From positions 1 through 39,701 of the forward strand of contig NZ_ANPE02000150.1 in assembly GCF_000328305.2 (NCBI RefSeq): a DNA stretch of 39,701 bases, written 5' to 3'. Source of the stretch: Arthrobacter crystallopoietes BAB-32. GTDB lineage: Bacteria; Actinomycetota; Actinomycetes; Actinomycetales; Micrococcaceae. The position numbers and the translations under genes are program-made. The notes beneath the pieces are model-generated. The model saw nothing but the letters and a program-made list of their open reading frames with translations, did not search any database and was not told where the DNA came from. Numbering within the stretch: the stretch's first letter is position 1; every line of letters begins with the position of its first letter. This document shows, in pieces, positions 15,836-23,219 of this stretch.

Positions 15836-16450
15836 ATGGAACCCATCAAGATCGGCGTCGGCGGCCCCGTCGGGGCAGGCAAGACCCAGCTCGTCGAACG
15901 CCTGACGCGGCACCTGTCCGGCGAGATCTCCATGGCGGCGATCACCAACGACATCTACACCATCGAAGACGCCAAGATCCTGGCCGCCAACGGCATCCTG
16001 CCGCTGGACCGGATCATCGGTATCGAAACCGGCGGCTGCCCGCACACCGCCATCCGCGAGGACACCTCGATGAACTCCGCCGCAGTGGAGGAACTGAAGA
16101 AGCGGCACCCTGACCTGCAGGTCGTGTTTATCGAGAGCGGGGGAGACAACCTCTCCGCGACCTTCAGCCCGGAGCTCGTGGACTTCTCCATCTACATCAT
16201 CGACGTCGCCCAGGGCGAGAAGATCCCGCGCAAGGCCGGGCAGGGCATGATCAAGTCGGACCTGTTCATCATCAACAAAACCGACCTCGCGCCGTACGTC
16301 GGGGCGGACCTGTCCGTGATGGAGTCCGACTCGAAGGAGTTCCGCGGCAACAAGCCCTTCTGCTTCACCAACCTGAAGACGGACGAGGGGCTGGACAAGG
16401 TCATCGAGTGGCTGCGGCGCGATGTGTTGATGCAGGACCTGGGGCAGTGA
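15836..16450 (+). CDS. ureG: Urease accessory GTPase UreG
   Basis: 204-aa SIMIBI-class GTPase that powers Ni insertion into urease. The P-loop GGPVGAGKT is at residues 9-17. The CPH nickel-binding motif of UreG is seen in [13 protein letters not shown], followed by the [15 protein letters not shown] segment and the guanine-specificity NKTD. AAGGAG is nine bases before ATG 15836, which I prefer over ATG 15830 (spacing of only three). The stop overlaps the ureD start (GTGA). Confidence 0.97.
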   Translation: MEPIKIGVGGPVGAGKTQLVERLTRHLSGEISMAAITNDIYTIEDAKILAANGILPLDRIIGIETGGCPHTAIREDTSMNSAAVEELKKRHPDLQVVFIESGGDNLSATFSPELVDFSIYIIDVAQGEKIPRKAGQGMIKSDLFIINKTDLAPYVGADLSVMESDSKEFRGNKPFCFTNLKTDEGLDKVIEWLRRDVLMQDLGQ

Positions 16451-17301
16451 CCGCGGCCCAGCCGGCGGACCCGCAGCAGCCCACCGGCGAGCTGCGCCTG
16501 ACAGTTGGCCAGCGCGGCGGCCGCGGCATCGCCACCTCGCAGTACCACCAGGGCGCCCTCCGGGTGATCCGGCCGCATTACCTGGACGGCACCGGGCAGG
16601 TTGCGTACACGATCGTCAACCCCGGCGGGGGCTACCTGGGCGGGGACGTTTACGACGTCGACATCCAGGTCGAGGACCACGCCCGCCTGCTGCTGACCAC
16701 CCAGTCCGCCACCAAGATCTACCGGACCCCGGGCGATCCGGCCGTGCAGCACACCCGGTTCCGGCTCGGCCCCGGCGCCAGCCTGGAGTACGTGCCTGAC
16801 CAGCTCATCGCCTACCGGGACGCGACCTACCGGCAGGACACCGTCGTCGAACTCGCCGCGGATTCCTCCCTTGTGATGTGCGACGTCGTGACCCCCGGCT
16901 GGTCGCCGGACGGCCAGCAGTTCCGGTACGAGGAGGTGCGCATCCGCAACGACATCTACCGGGACGGCCGCCTGCTCGCCCTGGACAACCTGCTGATCCG
17001 CCCCGGGGATCCGGACGCGCCGCTGTCCGGCATGCTCTTCCTCGAGGACTACTCGCACCTGGGCTCCATGCTCGTCGTCGACCCCCGCGTGGACGCCGAC
17101 CTGGTGCGGGAGCTGCAGGACCTGCTCGCTCCGCTGGACCCCGGCGGGCAGCTCGGCATCTCGCTGCTCAACGGTCCCGGCTTCGCCCTGCGTGCCCTGT
17201 CCCGCTCCACCGACACCCTGAACACCCTGCTGCACGCAGCCATTGACCTGCTGCGCCACCGCTGGTTCGGCCAGCAGCCGCTGAATCTTCGCAAGTACTG
17301 A
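16447..17301 (+). CDS. ureD: Urease accessory protein UreD (UreH)
   Basis: 284-aa scaffold protein that docks on apo-urease and recruits UreF and UreG. It starts with GTG overlapping the ureG stop by 4 bp (GTGA). Typical UreD segments are present: [30 protein letters not shown] region (~52-85), [11 protein letters not shown], and [18 protein letters not shown] (~117-134). Length is normal. Gene order ureABCEFGD matches many actinobacteria. The ABC importer begins 55 bp downstream with no terminator in between. Confidence 0.95.
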   Translation: MTAAQPADPQQPTGELRLTVGQRGGRGIATSQYHQGALRVIRPHYLDGTGQVAYTIVNPGGGYLGGDVYDVDIQVEDHARLLLTTQSATKIYRTPGDPAVQHTRFRLGPGASLEYVPDQLIAYRDATYRQDTVVELAADSSLVMCDVVTPGWSPDGQQFRYEEVRIRNDIYRDGRLLALDNLLIRPGDPDAPLSGMLFLEDYSHLGSMLVVDPRVDADLVRELQDLLAPLDPGGQLGISLLNGPGFALRALSRSTDTLNTLLHAAIDLLRHRWFGQQPLNLRKY

Positions 17302-17356
17302 CCCGGCCCGGGGCGGCCCGCCAGCGGCCTTCCACTCGCCCCGAAAGAGAGAAAGC

Positions 17357-18445
17357 ATGAACCTCCGCGTTGACCAGTTGAGGTCCGGCCAGGACCCGTT
17401 GGGTCAGGCCCGCCGCCGCCGTCAGCATCTTCTCGTGATCGTCACCCTGGCGGCGGTTCTGGTTGCGGGCATGCTCGTGGCGGTCGGGTCCGGTCCGGTT
17501 ACGCTCGGCCCCGGAACCGTGGCCGAGGTGCTCGCGTCCCACCTGCCGTGGCAACTGCCCGGGGTGGTACCCGATGCGACCGCGAACGCAATCGTTTGGG
17601 AGGTCAGGCTGCCCCGGGTCCTGCTCGGCAGCGCGGTCGGTGCCGGACTCGCGGTGTGCGGGGCGGCGCTGCAGGCCATGGTCCGCAACCTGCTGGCCGA
17701 TCCCTACCTCCTTGGCATCAACTCGGGAGCCTCCTGCGGCGCCGCCTCCATGATTCTGTTCGGTGTCGGCTTGGGCGTAGGCGAACACGCGCTGTCCGCC
17801 AGTGCGTTCGCGGGTGCGTTGGTCGCATCGATGATGGTGTTCCTTGTCGCCCGCGCTGCAGGGCGGGTGACCTCCCTCCGGCTGCTGCTGGCCGGCGTAG
17901 CGATAGGCTACGCGCTCACCGCACTGACCAGTTTCCTGATCTTCGCCTCCGGTTCCGCCGAGGGCGCCAGATCCGTGATGTTTTGGCTGCTCGGGTCGTT
18001 GGCGCTGGCTAAGTGGGGCAGTGCGTTGGCCGTGGTCCTCCTGGCCGTACTGTTGACGGCCGCGCTGCTGACTCTGTGGGGCCGGCGCCTGGACGCACTG
18101 GCCATCGGCGATGAAACCGCGCACATTCTGGGCGTCCCGCCCGCCCGGTTCCGCACGCAGTTGCTGATCGTCGTCTCCCTGTGCGTAGGCGTCGTCGTAG
18201 CGGCGTCAGGGTCCATCGGCTTCGTCGGACTTGTCGTACCGCACCTTGCCCGCCGGCTGGTCGGGGCGGCGCATGCCTGGGTCATCCCGGTCTCAGCCTT
18301 GCTGGGCGCGATCTTCCTGGTGTGGGCCGACCTGCTGGCACGCGTCCTGCTGCAGCCCCAGGAACTGCCCATCGGCATCATCACTGCCTTCATCGGTGCT
18401 CCATTCCTGCTCCACCTCATCCGCCAGATGCGGCAGGCGCCGTAA
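17357..18445 (+). CDS. FecCD/BtuC-family ABC transporter permease
   Basis: 362-aa permease with about ten membrane helices. Family marks are the RLPRVLLGSAVGAGLAVCGAALQAMVRNLLADPYLLGINSGAS region (~88-130), the coupling-helix region with GVPPAR, and the C-terminal GFVGLVVPHLARRLVG...PQELPIGIITAFIGAPFLLHLI. This family imports Fe-siderophores, haem, cobalamin or other metal chelates, normally as a homodimer. It is the first of three genes, after ureD and probably in the same operon. That context makes a nickel chelate a candidate substrate, as proposed for FecDE-CeuE of Helicobacter pylori; this is inference. Confidence 0.93.
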   Translation: MNLRVDQLRSGQDPLGQARRRRQHLLVIVTLAAVLVAGMLVAVGSGPVTLGPGTVAEVLASHLPWQLPGVVPDATANAIVWEVRLPRVLLGSAVGAGLAVCGAALQAMVRNLLADPYLLGINSGASCGAASMILFGVGLGVGEHALSASAFAGALVASMMVFLVARAAGRVTSLRLLLAGVAIGYALTALTSFLIFASGSAEGARSVMFWLLGSLALAKWGSALAVVLLAVLLTAALLTLWGRRLDALAIGDETAHILGVPPARFRTQLLIVVSLCVGVVVAASGSIGFVGLVVPHLARRLVGAAHAWVIPVSALLGAIFLVWADLLARVLLQPQELPIGIITAFIGAPFLLHLIRQMRQAP

Positions 18446-18492
18446 CCGTTCCTGAAACTCTCCCGCAAATCCCCGCTATCCAAGGAAGACTC

Positions 18493-19482
18493 ATGAAAAC
18501 CGTCCCGTTCCTGCCCGTTGCCGCCGCTACCGTATTGGTTCTTGCCCTGACAGGCTGCGCCGGTAACGCAGACGGAGCTACGGGGCCGGCCAAGGCTGCG
18601 GGATATCCGCTGACAATCGTCAATTGCGGTGCCGAGGTCACGTTGCAAGCCCCGCCGGAACGGGTCGTCATGCTGGAGAGCTCGCCCGTGACATACCTGC
18701 GCGAACTCGGGGTTATGGACAAGGTGGTCGCCCGCGCCGGCGCCTACCCGTCCGAATACTTCGACGCGGTAACCCGTGCTGACTTGGACCGGATCCCGCT
18801 CCTGACCGACAAGCTCGACACTTCCGGGCACCTGCAGATCTCGCAGGAAGTCGTGCTGGCCCAGGAACCGGACCTGGTCCTCGGCTCGGCCGAAAACCTC
18901 AACCGCGAAACACTCGCCGCCGCCGGCATCCCGCTGCTGCAACACCCCTCTTTCTGCCCTCAGGGGTTGGACGGCGCCCCCGATTTCGGCACGATCAACG
19001 ACCAGCTGCGCACCTACGGCCAGATCTTCGGCGTAGAGGATCGGGCGGCCACGGCGGCCAACGAACTGGCTGACCGGGTAGAGCAGATTTCCGCCGAGGT
19101 GGACGGCGCCGGCCAACGCACCGCAGCCGTCCTCTATCCGACGCTCGGCGGTGGAACAATCTACGCTTACGGCACCCGGTCGATGGCCCAGCCCCAGCTG
19201 GAGGCCGCCGGGTTCGAGAACGTGTTCGACGACGTCGACGAGCGCGTCTTCGAGGTCACCCGCGAAGAACTCATCGGCCGCAACCCCGACGTCCTGATCC
19301 TGCTCCACGCCGAAGGTGACCCGTCGAAGGTCGCAGAAGCCGTGACCTCGATGAAGGGGGCTTCCTCCATCACGGCGGTGGCCAACGGGGATCTTATGGT
19401 CCAGCTCTTCAACTTCACTGAGCCGCCGTCCCCACTGGCAGTCACCGGGCTCGAACGCATTATTGAACGGTTCGAACAATGA
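18493..19482 (+). CDS. Metal-chelate ABC transporter substrate-binding lipoprotein
   Basis: 329-aa protein with a lipoprotein signal: hydrophobic core and lipobox ALTGC, giving lipidated Cys22. The mature part is a FepB/BtuF-like class III binding protein with two lobes and a rigid helix (PPERVVMLESSPVTYLRELGVMDKVVARAG opening lobe; REELIGRNPDVLILL in lobe two). The Cys at C51 region (NCGAEVTL) is an extra. AAGGAAG precedes ATG 18493; a much longer open frame upstream is rejected since it overlaps the permease. It should capture the chelate outside the membrane for the FecCD permease; its 3' end overlaps the ATPase by 4 bp. Confidence 0.92.
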   Translation: MKTVPFLPVAAATVLVLALTGCAGNADGATGPAKAAGYPLTIVNCGAEVTLQAPPERVVMLESSPVTYLRELGVMDKVVARAGAYPSEYFDAVTRADLDRIPLLTDKLDTSGHLQISQEVVLAQEPDLVLGSAENLNRETLAAAGIPLLQHPSFCPQGLDGAPDFGTINDQLRTYGQIFGVEDRAATAANELADRVEQISAEVDGAGQRTAAVLYPTLGGGTIYAYGTRSMAQPQLEAAGFENVFDDVDERVFEVTREELIGRNPDVLILLHAEGDPSKVAEAVTSMKGASSITAVANGDLMVQLFNFTEPPSPLAVTGLERIIERFEQ

Positions 19483-20285
19483 TCTCGGGATCCGGCATCT
19501 CCTACGCCTACGGCTCGCACAACGTCCTGGGCGGTGTTGACCTGCAGGCCCGGCACGGCGAGGTGCTCGGCCTGGTCGGACCGAATGGAAGCGGCAAAAG
19601 CACGCTGCTGCGTATCATCTACGGCTCGCTGAAACCCCGCACTGGTACCGTCCTGCTGGACCACAAGGAGCTGCACCGGCTCAACGCCAGGGAACTGGCC
19701 CGGACGCTCTCCGTCGTCGTGCAGGAACCCCCTGTGGACCTGCCGCTGCTGGTCTCTGACATGGTCCTGCTCGGCCGCACCCCGCACCGGTCCGGACTGG
19801 GGCGGCCCAGTGCACGGGACGAACAGGCCGCCGCAGCCGCACTGAGCCGGGTCGGCATGCTCGACCTGGCAGACCAGAGCTTCGACCAGCTTTCGGGCGG
19901 GGAGCGGCAGCGCGTGCTGATCGCCCGGGCCTTGGCTCAGGAGGCCACACACATGCTGCTGGACGAACCGACGAACCATCTGGACATCCGGTATCAGCAC
20001 GAGATTCTCGAGCTAGTGCGCGATCTGGCCACGAACAGCAATCACGCCATCGCCGTCGTCCTGCACGACCTCAACCTTGCTGCCACGTACTGCGACCGGC
20101 TGCTGCTCCTCGACCACGGCCGCATCGCGGTGGCCGGTACACCATCCGAGGTCCTGGTCCGCGAAAACCTCGAGCCGGTCTACCGGATCGGGGTTCGCCG
20201 CATCGAGCTCGATGACGGCTTCCAACTCGCATTCAGACCGACGGCCGCTTCAACAGTCGGAGAATACGCCCCTGACCGCGGGTAG
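19479..20285 (+). CDS. FecE/BtuD-type ABC transporter ATPase
   Basis: 268-aa ATPase driving the chelate importer. Walker A GPNGSGKST (34-42), Q-loop VVVQEPP, signature LSGGERQRV, Walker B HMLLDEPTNHLD and the switch His in VVLHDLNLAATYCDR are all intact. The start ATG 19479 overlaps the stop of the binding protein (ATGA), so translation is coupled. C-terminal tail of ~25 residues beyond the fold. A strong hairpin follows 157 bp downstream and probably ends the urease-importer transcript. Confidence 0.95.
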   Translation: MISGSGISYAYGSHNVLGGVDLQARHGEVLGLVGPNGSGKSTLLRIIYGSLKPRTGTVLLDHKELHRLNARELARTLSVVVQEPPVDLPLLVSDMVLLGRTPHRSGLGRPSARDEQAAAAALSRVGMLDLADQSFDQLSGGERQRVLIARALAQEATHMLLDEPTNHLDIRYQHEILELVRDLATNSNHAIAVVLHDLNLAATYCDRLLLLDHGRIAVAGTPSEVLVRENLEPVYRIGVRRIELDDGFQLAFRPTAASTVGEYAPDRG

Positions 20286-20368
20286 ATCCGGAGGGACCGC
20301 ACCGCCGCAACCCGACCCGAGTGGCAGCGCGAGTCCCGCCTTCCCTACCCACAGCCCGACGGGCCAGC

Positions 20369-20384
20369 AAAAGTACGACGGCGG
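20369..20384 (+). repeat. Dispersed motif copy
   Basis: AAAAGTACGACGGCGG, intergenic, after the ABC importer. Confidence 0.6.
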
Positions 20385-20441
20385 CCTCCCGCCTTCAGCA
20401 GGCTGCTCGCCTGCTGCATCGGCCAGGGAGTCACGGGGCTT

Positions 20442-20473
20442 GTCCGCCGCCCCTCCGCCTGAAGGCGGCGGAC
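20442..20473. terminator. Hairpin terminator candidate after the importer
   Basis: Perfect 10-bp inverted repeat GTCCGCCGCC / GGCGGCGGAC with a 12-nt loop that itself contains CCGCCTGAA. There is no U-tract, so termination strength is uncertain. Confidence 0.5.
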
Positions 20474-20544
20474 CTTCCACTCATCCGCAGGACCCAGCAT
20501 TGGTGCACGTCTCACGCAGCCGCGGACACCTGCAGCGGCACACC

Positions 20545-20922
20545 TTACGCCTGCCTTGTGTCGCGGCAGCTTTCCACGCGCGCTGCGGGCGCGAGATTTA
20601 AGGCGGCAACTGGGCTACCGATGCCCTTCACGGTCAGGAGGTGGACCCTTGGATGCCACAGAGGGAGAGCCCCTGGACGGTTCAGTGCTTCGACGAGGTC
20701 CTCAACCGTGTGGTTCCAATAAAACTCGGCCCTGCCGTCCACCACCAGTTGGACGGTGCCGAGCCACGGCTCCACGTGGACATCGACGGCCACGCCGGGC
20801 TCGCTCATGCCCCGCCGCACCTGGATCCAATTGACTTGGTGTCCAGGGCGAAACAGTGAACACTCGGACTTCCGGAGCTGGTTGGACAGGTCGATTTCAA
20901 CAGGTTCTTCGTAGCCGGCCAT
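20545..20922 (-). CDS. Hypothetical protein, 125 aa
   Basis: Soluble protein of unknown family. I chose ATG 20922 (MAGYEEPVEIDLSNQLRKSEC) because GAAAGG lies eight bases upstream. The centre alternates strands (VAVDVHVEPWLGTVQLVVDGRAEFYW), and residues 75-105 are Leu/His/Trp-rich. Two Cys occur, one early (SEC) and one near the end (ESC). Its upstream region carries the CCGCTATAGCGG palindrome described separately. I can assign no function. Confidence 0.6.
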   Translation of the reverse strand: MAGYEEPVEIDLSNQLRKSECSLFRPGHQVNWIQVRRGMSEPGVAVDVHVEPWLGTVQLVVDGRAEFYWNHTVEDLVEALNRPGALPLWHPRVHLLTVKGIGSPVAALNLAPAARVESCRDTRQA

Positions 20923-21034
20923 GCCAGCCCCTTTCCGCAAGGCCCGACGCAGCGGGCCGCTCTTGCCCGCGCCGGTTGACAGCGGACCGCTTCGTCATCC
21001 GAACCACCCGTGAGGCTGGGGTTGGTGCGTGGCC

Positions 21035-21117
21035 CTGTCGGAGCATCGCGTCCGCTATAGCGGAGGCGGGCCACATCTCGTGAAGCTGGAAACTACTCTA
21101 GCGGGAGCCTCCGACAG
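21035..21117. promoter_or_regulatory. Nested inverted repeats upstream of the small-peptide gene
   Basis: Outer 9-bp inverted repeat CTGTCGGAG (21035-21043) / CTCCGACAG (21109-21117) encloses the perfect palindrome TCCGCTATAGCGGA (21051-21064). Related GCTATA/CCGCTAT strings recur at ~21138, 21234, 21252 and 23218. This may be an operator region shared by the divergent genes. Confidence 0.4.
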
Positions 21118-21271
21118 TTTTGCGGCAGGTTCTTTACCGCTATTGCCGCGAGGCTGTCCAGTCGGTTTTCCTGACCGGTACCCATCGGAAAAGCCCGCTT
21201 TACCGGATGAGCGAGAGCCTGCATGCTGGAGTGGCTATAACGGCATCGAACCGCTATGAAAGGCACTTCCC

Positions 21272-21421
21272 ATGAGCAACTCAACGGCGAGTACTCTGAT
21301 CAGCACCCCAGCGTCCGGCGACAGCAGGACTGGGCTCTTCTCCTTGGAGAACCTCGGCCCTTACGACGCCGAGTGCACCGATTCCAAGTGTGCGTATTGC
21401 AGCGGCCCGGAAACCGACTGA
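21272..21421 (+). CDS. 49-residue Cys-containing peptide, RiPP-precursor-like
   Basis: ATG 21272 has AAAGG eight bases upstream and a TATAAC (21236-21241) at -10-like distance. The peptide has a Ser/Thr-rich N-terminus (MSNSTASTLISTPASG), an acidic amphipathic middle (LFSLENLGPYDAEC, reminiscent of leader boxes such as FxLD/FxLE), and a short core with three Cys (C35, C40, C43: CTDSKCAYC) ending SGPETD. This is the layout of a ribosomally made, modified peptide precursor, or of a small metal-binding protein. No recognised modification enzyme is adjacent, so the idea rests on architecture only. Confidence 0.5.
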   Translation: MSNSTASTLISTPASGDSRTGLFSLENLGPYDAECTDSKCAYCSGPETD

Positions 21422-21536
21422 ACACGCGGCACTACAGGACAGCTTCCACTGGCGTGCCTAGACATGAGGGGCCTTGAATCGGCTCGCGGCTTCAAACCAG
21501 CTCGTGCAGGCCGGTTGCCTAGCGGCCGATGACTTT

Positions 21537-23081
21537 CTACCAAGGCGGCTGCTCCGGTTGGAGCGGCCAGCCATCGAATGGCGCCGAGCCTTCAATGGCC
21601 AGTGGCGGTGAATCCTTGGGTGGGGCCTGTGGAGTTGGAGCCGTCAATTGGCTGGCGCGTTTGAGGGCGGGCGGGAAGCGGTAGCGGTTTCGTCGTGGCA
21701 CTTGGGACGGGTCGATGTAGGCGGGCGGGATGAACCAGGGGATCCCGTCGATTGACTCGATCGTCCAGTCTTCGGCATGGACGAGGTGATGGTGGAACGA
21801 GCACAGCAACACGCCATTAGCGACCGAGGTTCTGCCCTTGTGTTTCTTCCAGAACCGGATGTGGTGTGCTTCGGTCCAGTGTGCGGGCATGGTACAGCCG
21901 GGGAAGGCGCAGCCTTTGTCTCGGGCCACGAGGGCGCGGCGCTGGGCCGGGGTGAACAGGCGCTGGGCCCGTCCAACGTCGAGAACTTCGCCCTTTCCAC
22001 CAAGGACGATGGGGATGAGGTCGGCGTCGCAGGCGATCTTTCGCACGGTTTGAGGGGTGACCATTCCGCCGAAGACGGCCTGGCCGGAGGTGCCGATCTG
22101 GGAGACCAGCTCCTGGTAGTCGATGTTGACCATGACCTGCGGGCGGTGGCCGCCGCTGGCGGGAAGCTCGTCGGTTGAAAGCGCAATCTGGCAGGACCCG
22201 ACCAGGCCCTGGAGCAGCAGTTGGGGGCGGGTAGGCATCGGCCAGTTCGGGGCCGGTCGGCCCTCGTCTTCCGAGCAGGTGTCTTCGGCTGAAACGGGCT
22301 CGCCTTCGGCGGCGAAAGTTTTGCGCAGGCGCGGGTTGGTGTGGGTGTTCATGGCGGTTATCAGGTGTTCGTACTGTTCGTCCGTTGCGACCACTTCGAA
22401 CCTGTTGAGGCCCCACCGCTTTCGTTTGATGAAGACGCCTTGCTGGGCGGCTAGTTGCTCCGTGCTTGGTTCCCGGCCGTCTGAATCGATGGCCGCTTCC
22501 CAGTTCTTGGTGATGATGCGCAGAGTGTCCAGGTCGGATTCGGCTGCCTGCCGGGTCAGTTGCTGCTCCATCGCGGCGAAGTCATCCGGGGAAGCTACCG
22601 GACGGACCCGGTCGAGGGTGTCGAGGATGAGGGTGGCTGCCTTGCCATCGATTTCCGACTCCGCCAGTCCGGCGGCCAAATGCTCGTACTTCGGCGGCGC
22701 TTCACCGCCGCTGATGAGGGCTTGCGGTATCGTGCTGGCCCCCAGGCGGATCCGGCGATTGGCTTCGCTGCGGCTGATGCGCAGCCGGGTGCGGAGGTAG
22801 TCGGCCGTGTCCCGGAATTCTGATTTCGAATCCGGGTTGTCCGGGTCCTTGCCCAGCACGGTGGCCAGATCCTGCTGGTCAACGGCGTGGGCGGCGGTCA
22901 CCTGGAGCTGCTCGATCGTTCTCGAGAGCTCTTCGATGAGTGCGGCACGTTCTGCTGTTTCCTGCGGCGCCCCGAGGATCGCTTCCTGCCGGAAGGAAGC
23001 GGCGAAGTCCCGCAATGAATCGCGCGCTGAAGCGAGGAAACCGGTGGTTTCCTGAGGTGCTTCGAGCGGTGCGATTCCCAT
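21537..23081 (-). CDS. DUF222 / 13E12-repeat family HNH endonuclease
   Basis: 514-aa member of the actinobacterial 13E12/DUF222 family. The DUF222 helical region covers ~45-360. The HNH nuclease follows: C391 and C396 (CAFPGC), H406-H407 (TEAHHIRFW), N422 (SVANGVLLC), C427 and H430-H432, a complete Zn-finger-supported HNH site. The Pro-rich tail (from ~475) is typical. These genes occur in many copies in actinobacterial genomes and are often tied to mobile elements, though the biological role is not settled. No clear Shine-Dalgarno precedes ATG 23081; the mRNA may be leaderless. It lies 138 bp downstream of the primase-helicase on the same strand. Confidence 0.9.
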   Translation of the reverse strand: MGIAPLEAPQETTGFLASARDSLRDFAASFRQEAILGAPQETAERAALIEELSRTIEQLQVTAAHAVDQQDLATVLGKDPDNPDSKSEFRDTADYLRTRLRISRSEANRRIRLGASTIPQALISGGEAPPKYEHLAAGLAESEIDGKAATLILDTLDRVRPVASPDDFAAMEQQLTRQAAESDLDTLRIITKNWEAAIDSDGREPSTEQLAAQQGVFIKRKRWGLNRFEVVATDEQYEHLITAMNTHTNPRLRKTFAAEGEPVSAEDTCSEDEGRPAPNWPMPTRPQLLLQGLVGSCQIALSTDELPASGGHRPQVMVNIDYQELVSQIGTSGQAVFGGMVTPQTVRKIACDADLIPIVLGGKGEVLDVGRAQRLFTPAQRRALVARDKGCAFPGCTMPAHWTEAHHIRFWKKHKGRTSVANGVLLCSFHHHLVHAEDWTIESIDGIPWFIPPAYIDPSQVPRRNRYRFPPALKRASQLTAPTPQAPPKDSPPLAIEGSAPFDGWPLQPEQPPW

Positions 23082-23187
23082 GCATTAACGCTATCGAGGA
23101 CGTTTTTGAGCCGCACCCAAAAACCGGCCGTGTGTAGGACAAGAGAGGACCAAGGCACGCCAGACGCGTTGAACGCTGCGGTATTTC

Positions 23188-23205
23188 TTGAGTGCGGAAA
23201 CTCAA
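23188..23205 (-). terminator. Small hairpin between primase-helicase and HNH gene
   Basis: TTGAGT / ACTCAA, 6-bp stem with a 6-nt loop, just after the helicase stop. It has no T-run, so it may be a weak terminator or processing site. Confidence 0.3.
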
Positions 23206-23219
23206 CCTTTCCGCTGAGG

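Larger units (their letters stand above)
20286..20544. other. Intergenic region after the ABC importer, no gene seen
   Basis: Convergent intergenic DNA between the ATPase and a hypothetical gene. It holds a copy of the dispersed motif (20369-20384) and the hairpin at 20442-20473. Short ORFs here look like noise. Confidence 0.5.

Noticed and set aside
20250-20480. 76-codon minus-strand gene after the ABC ATPase
   Set aside because: It overlaps the ATPase end and the hairpin; Gly/Pro-rich composition, no start signal.
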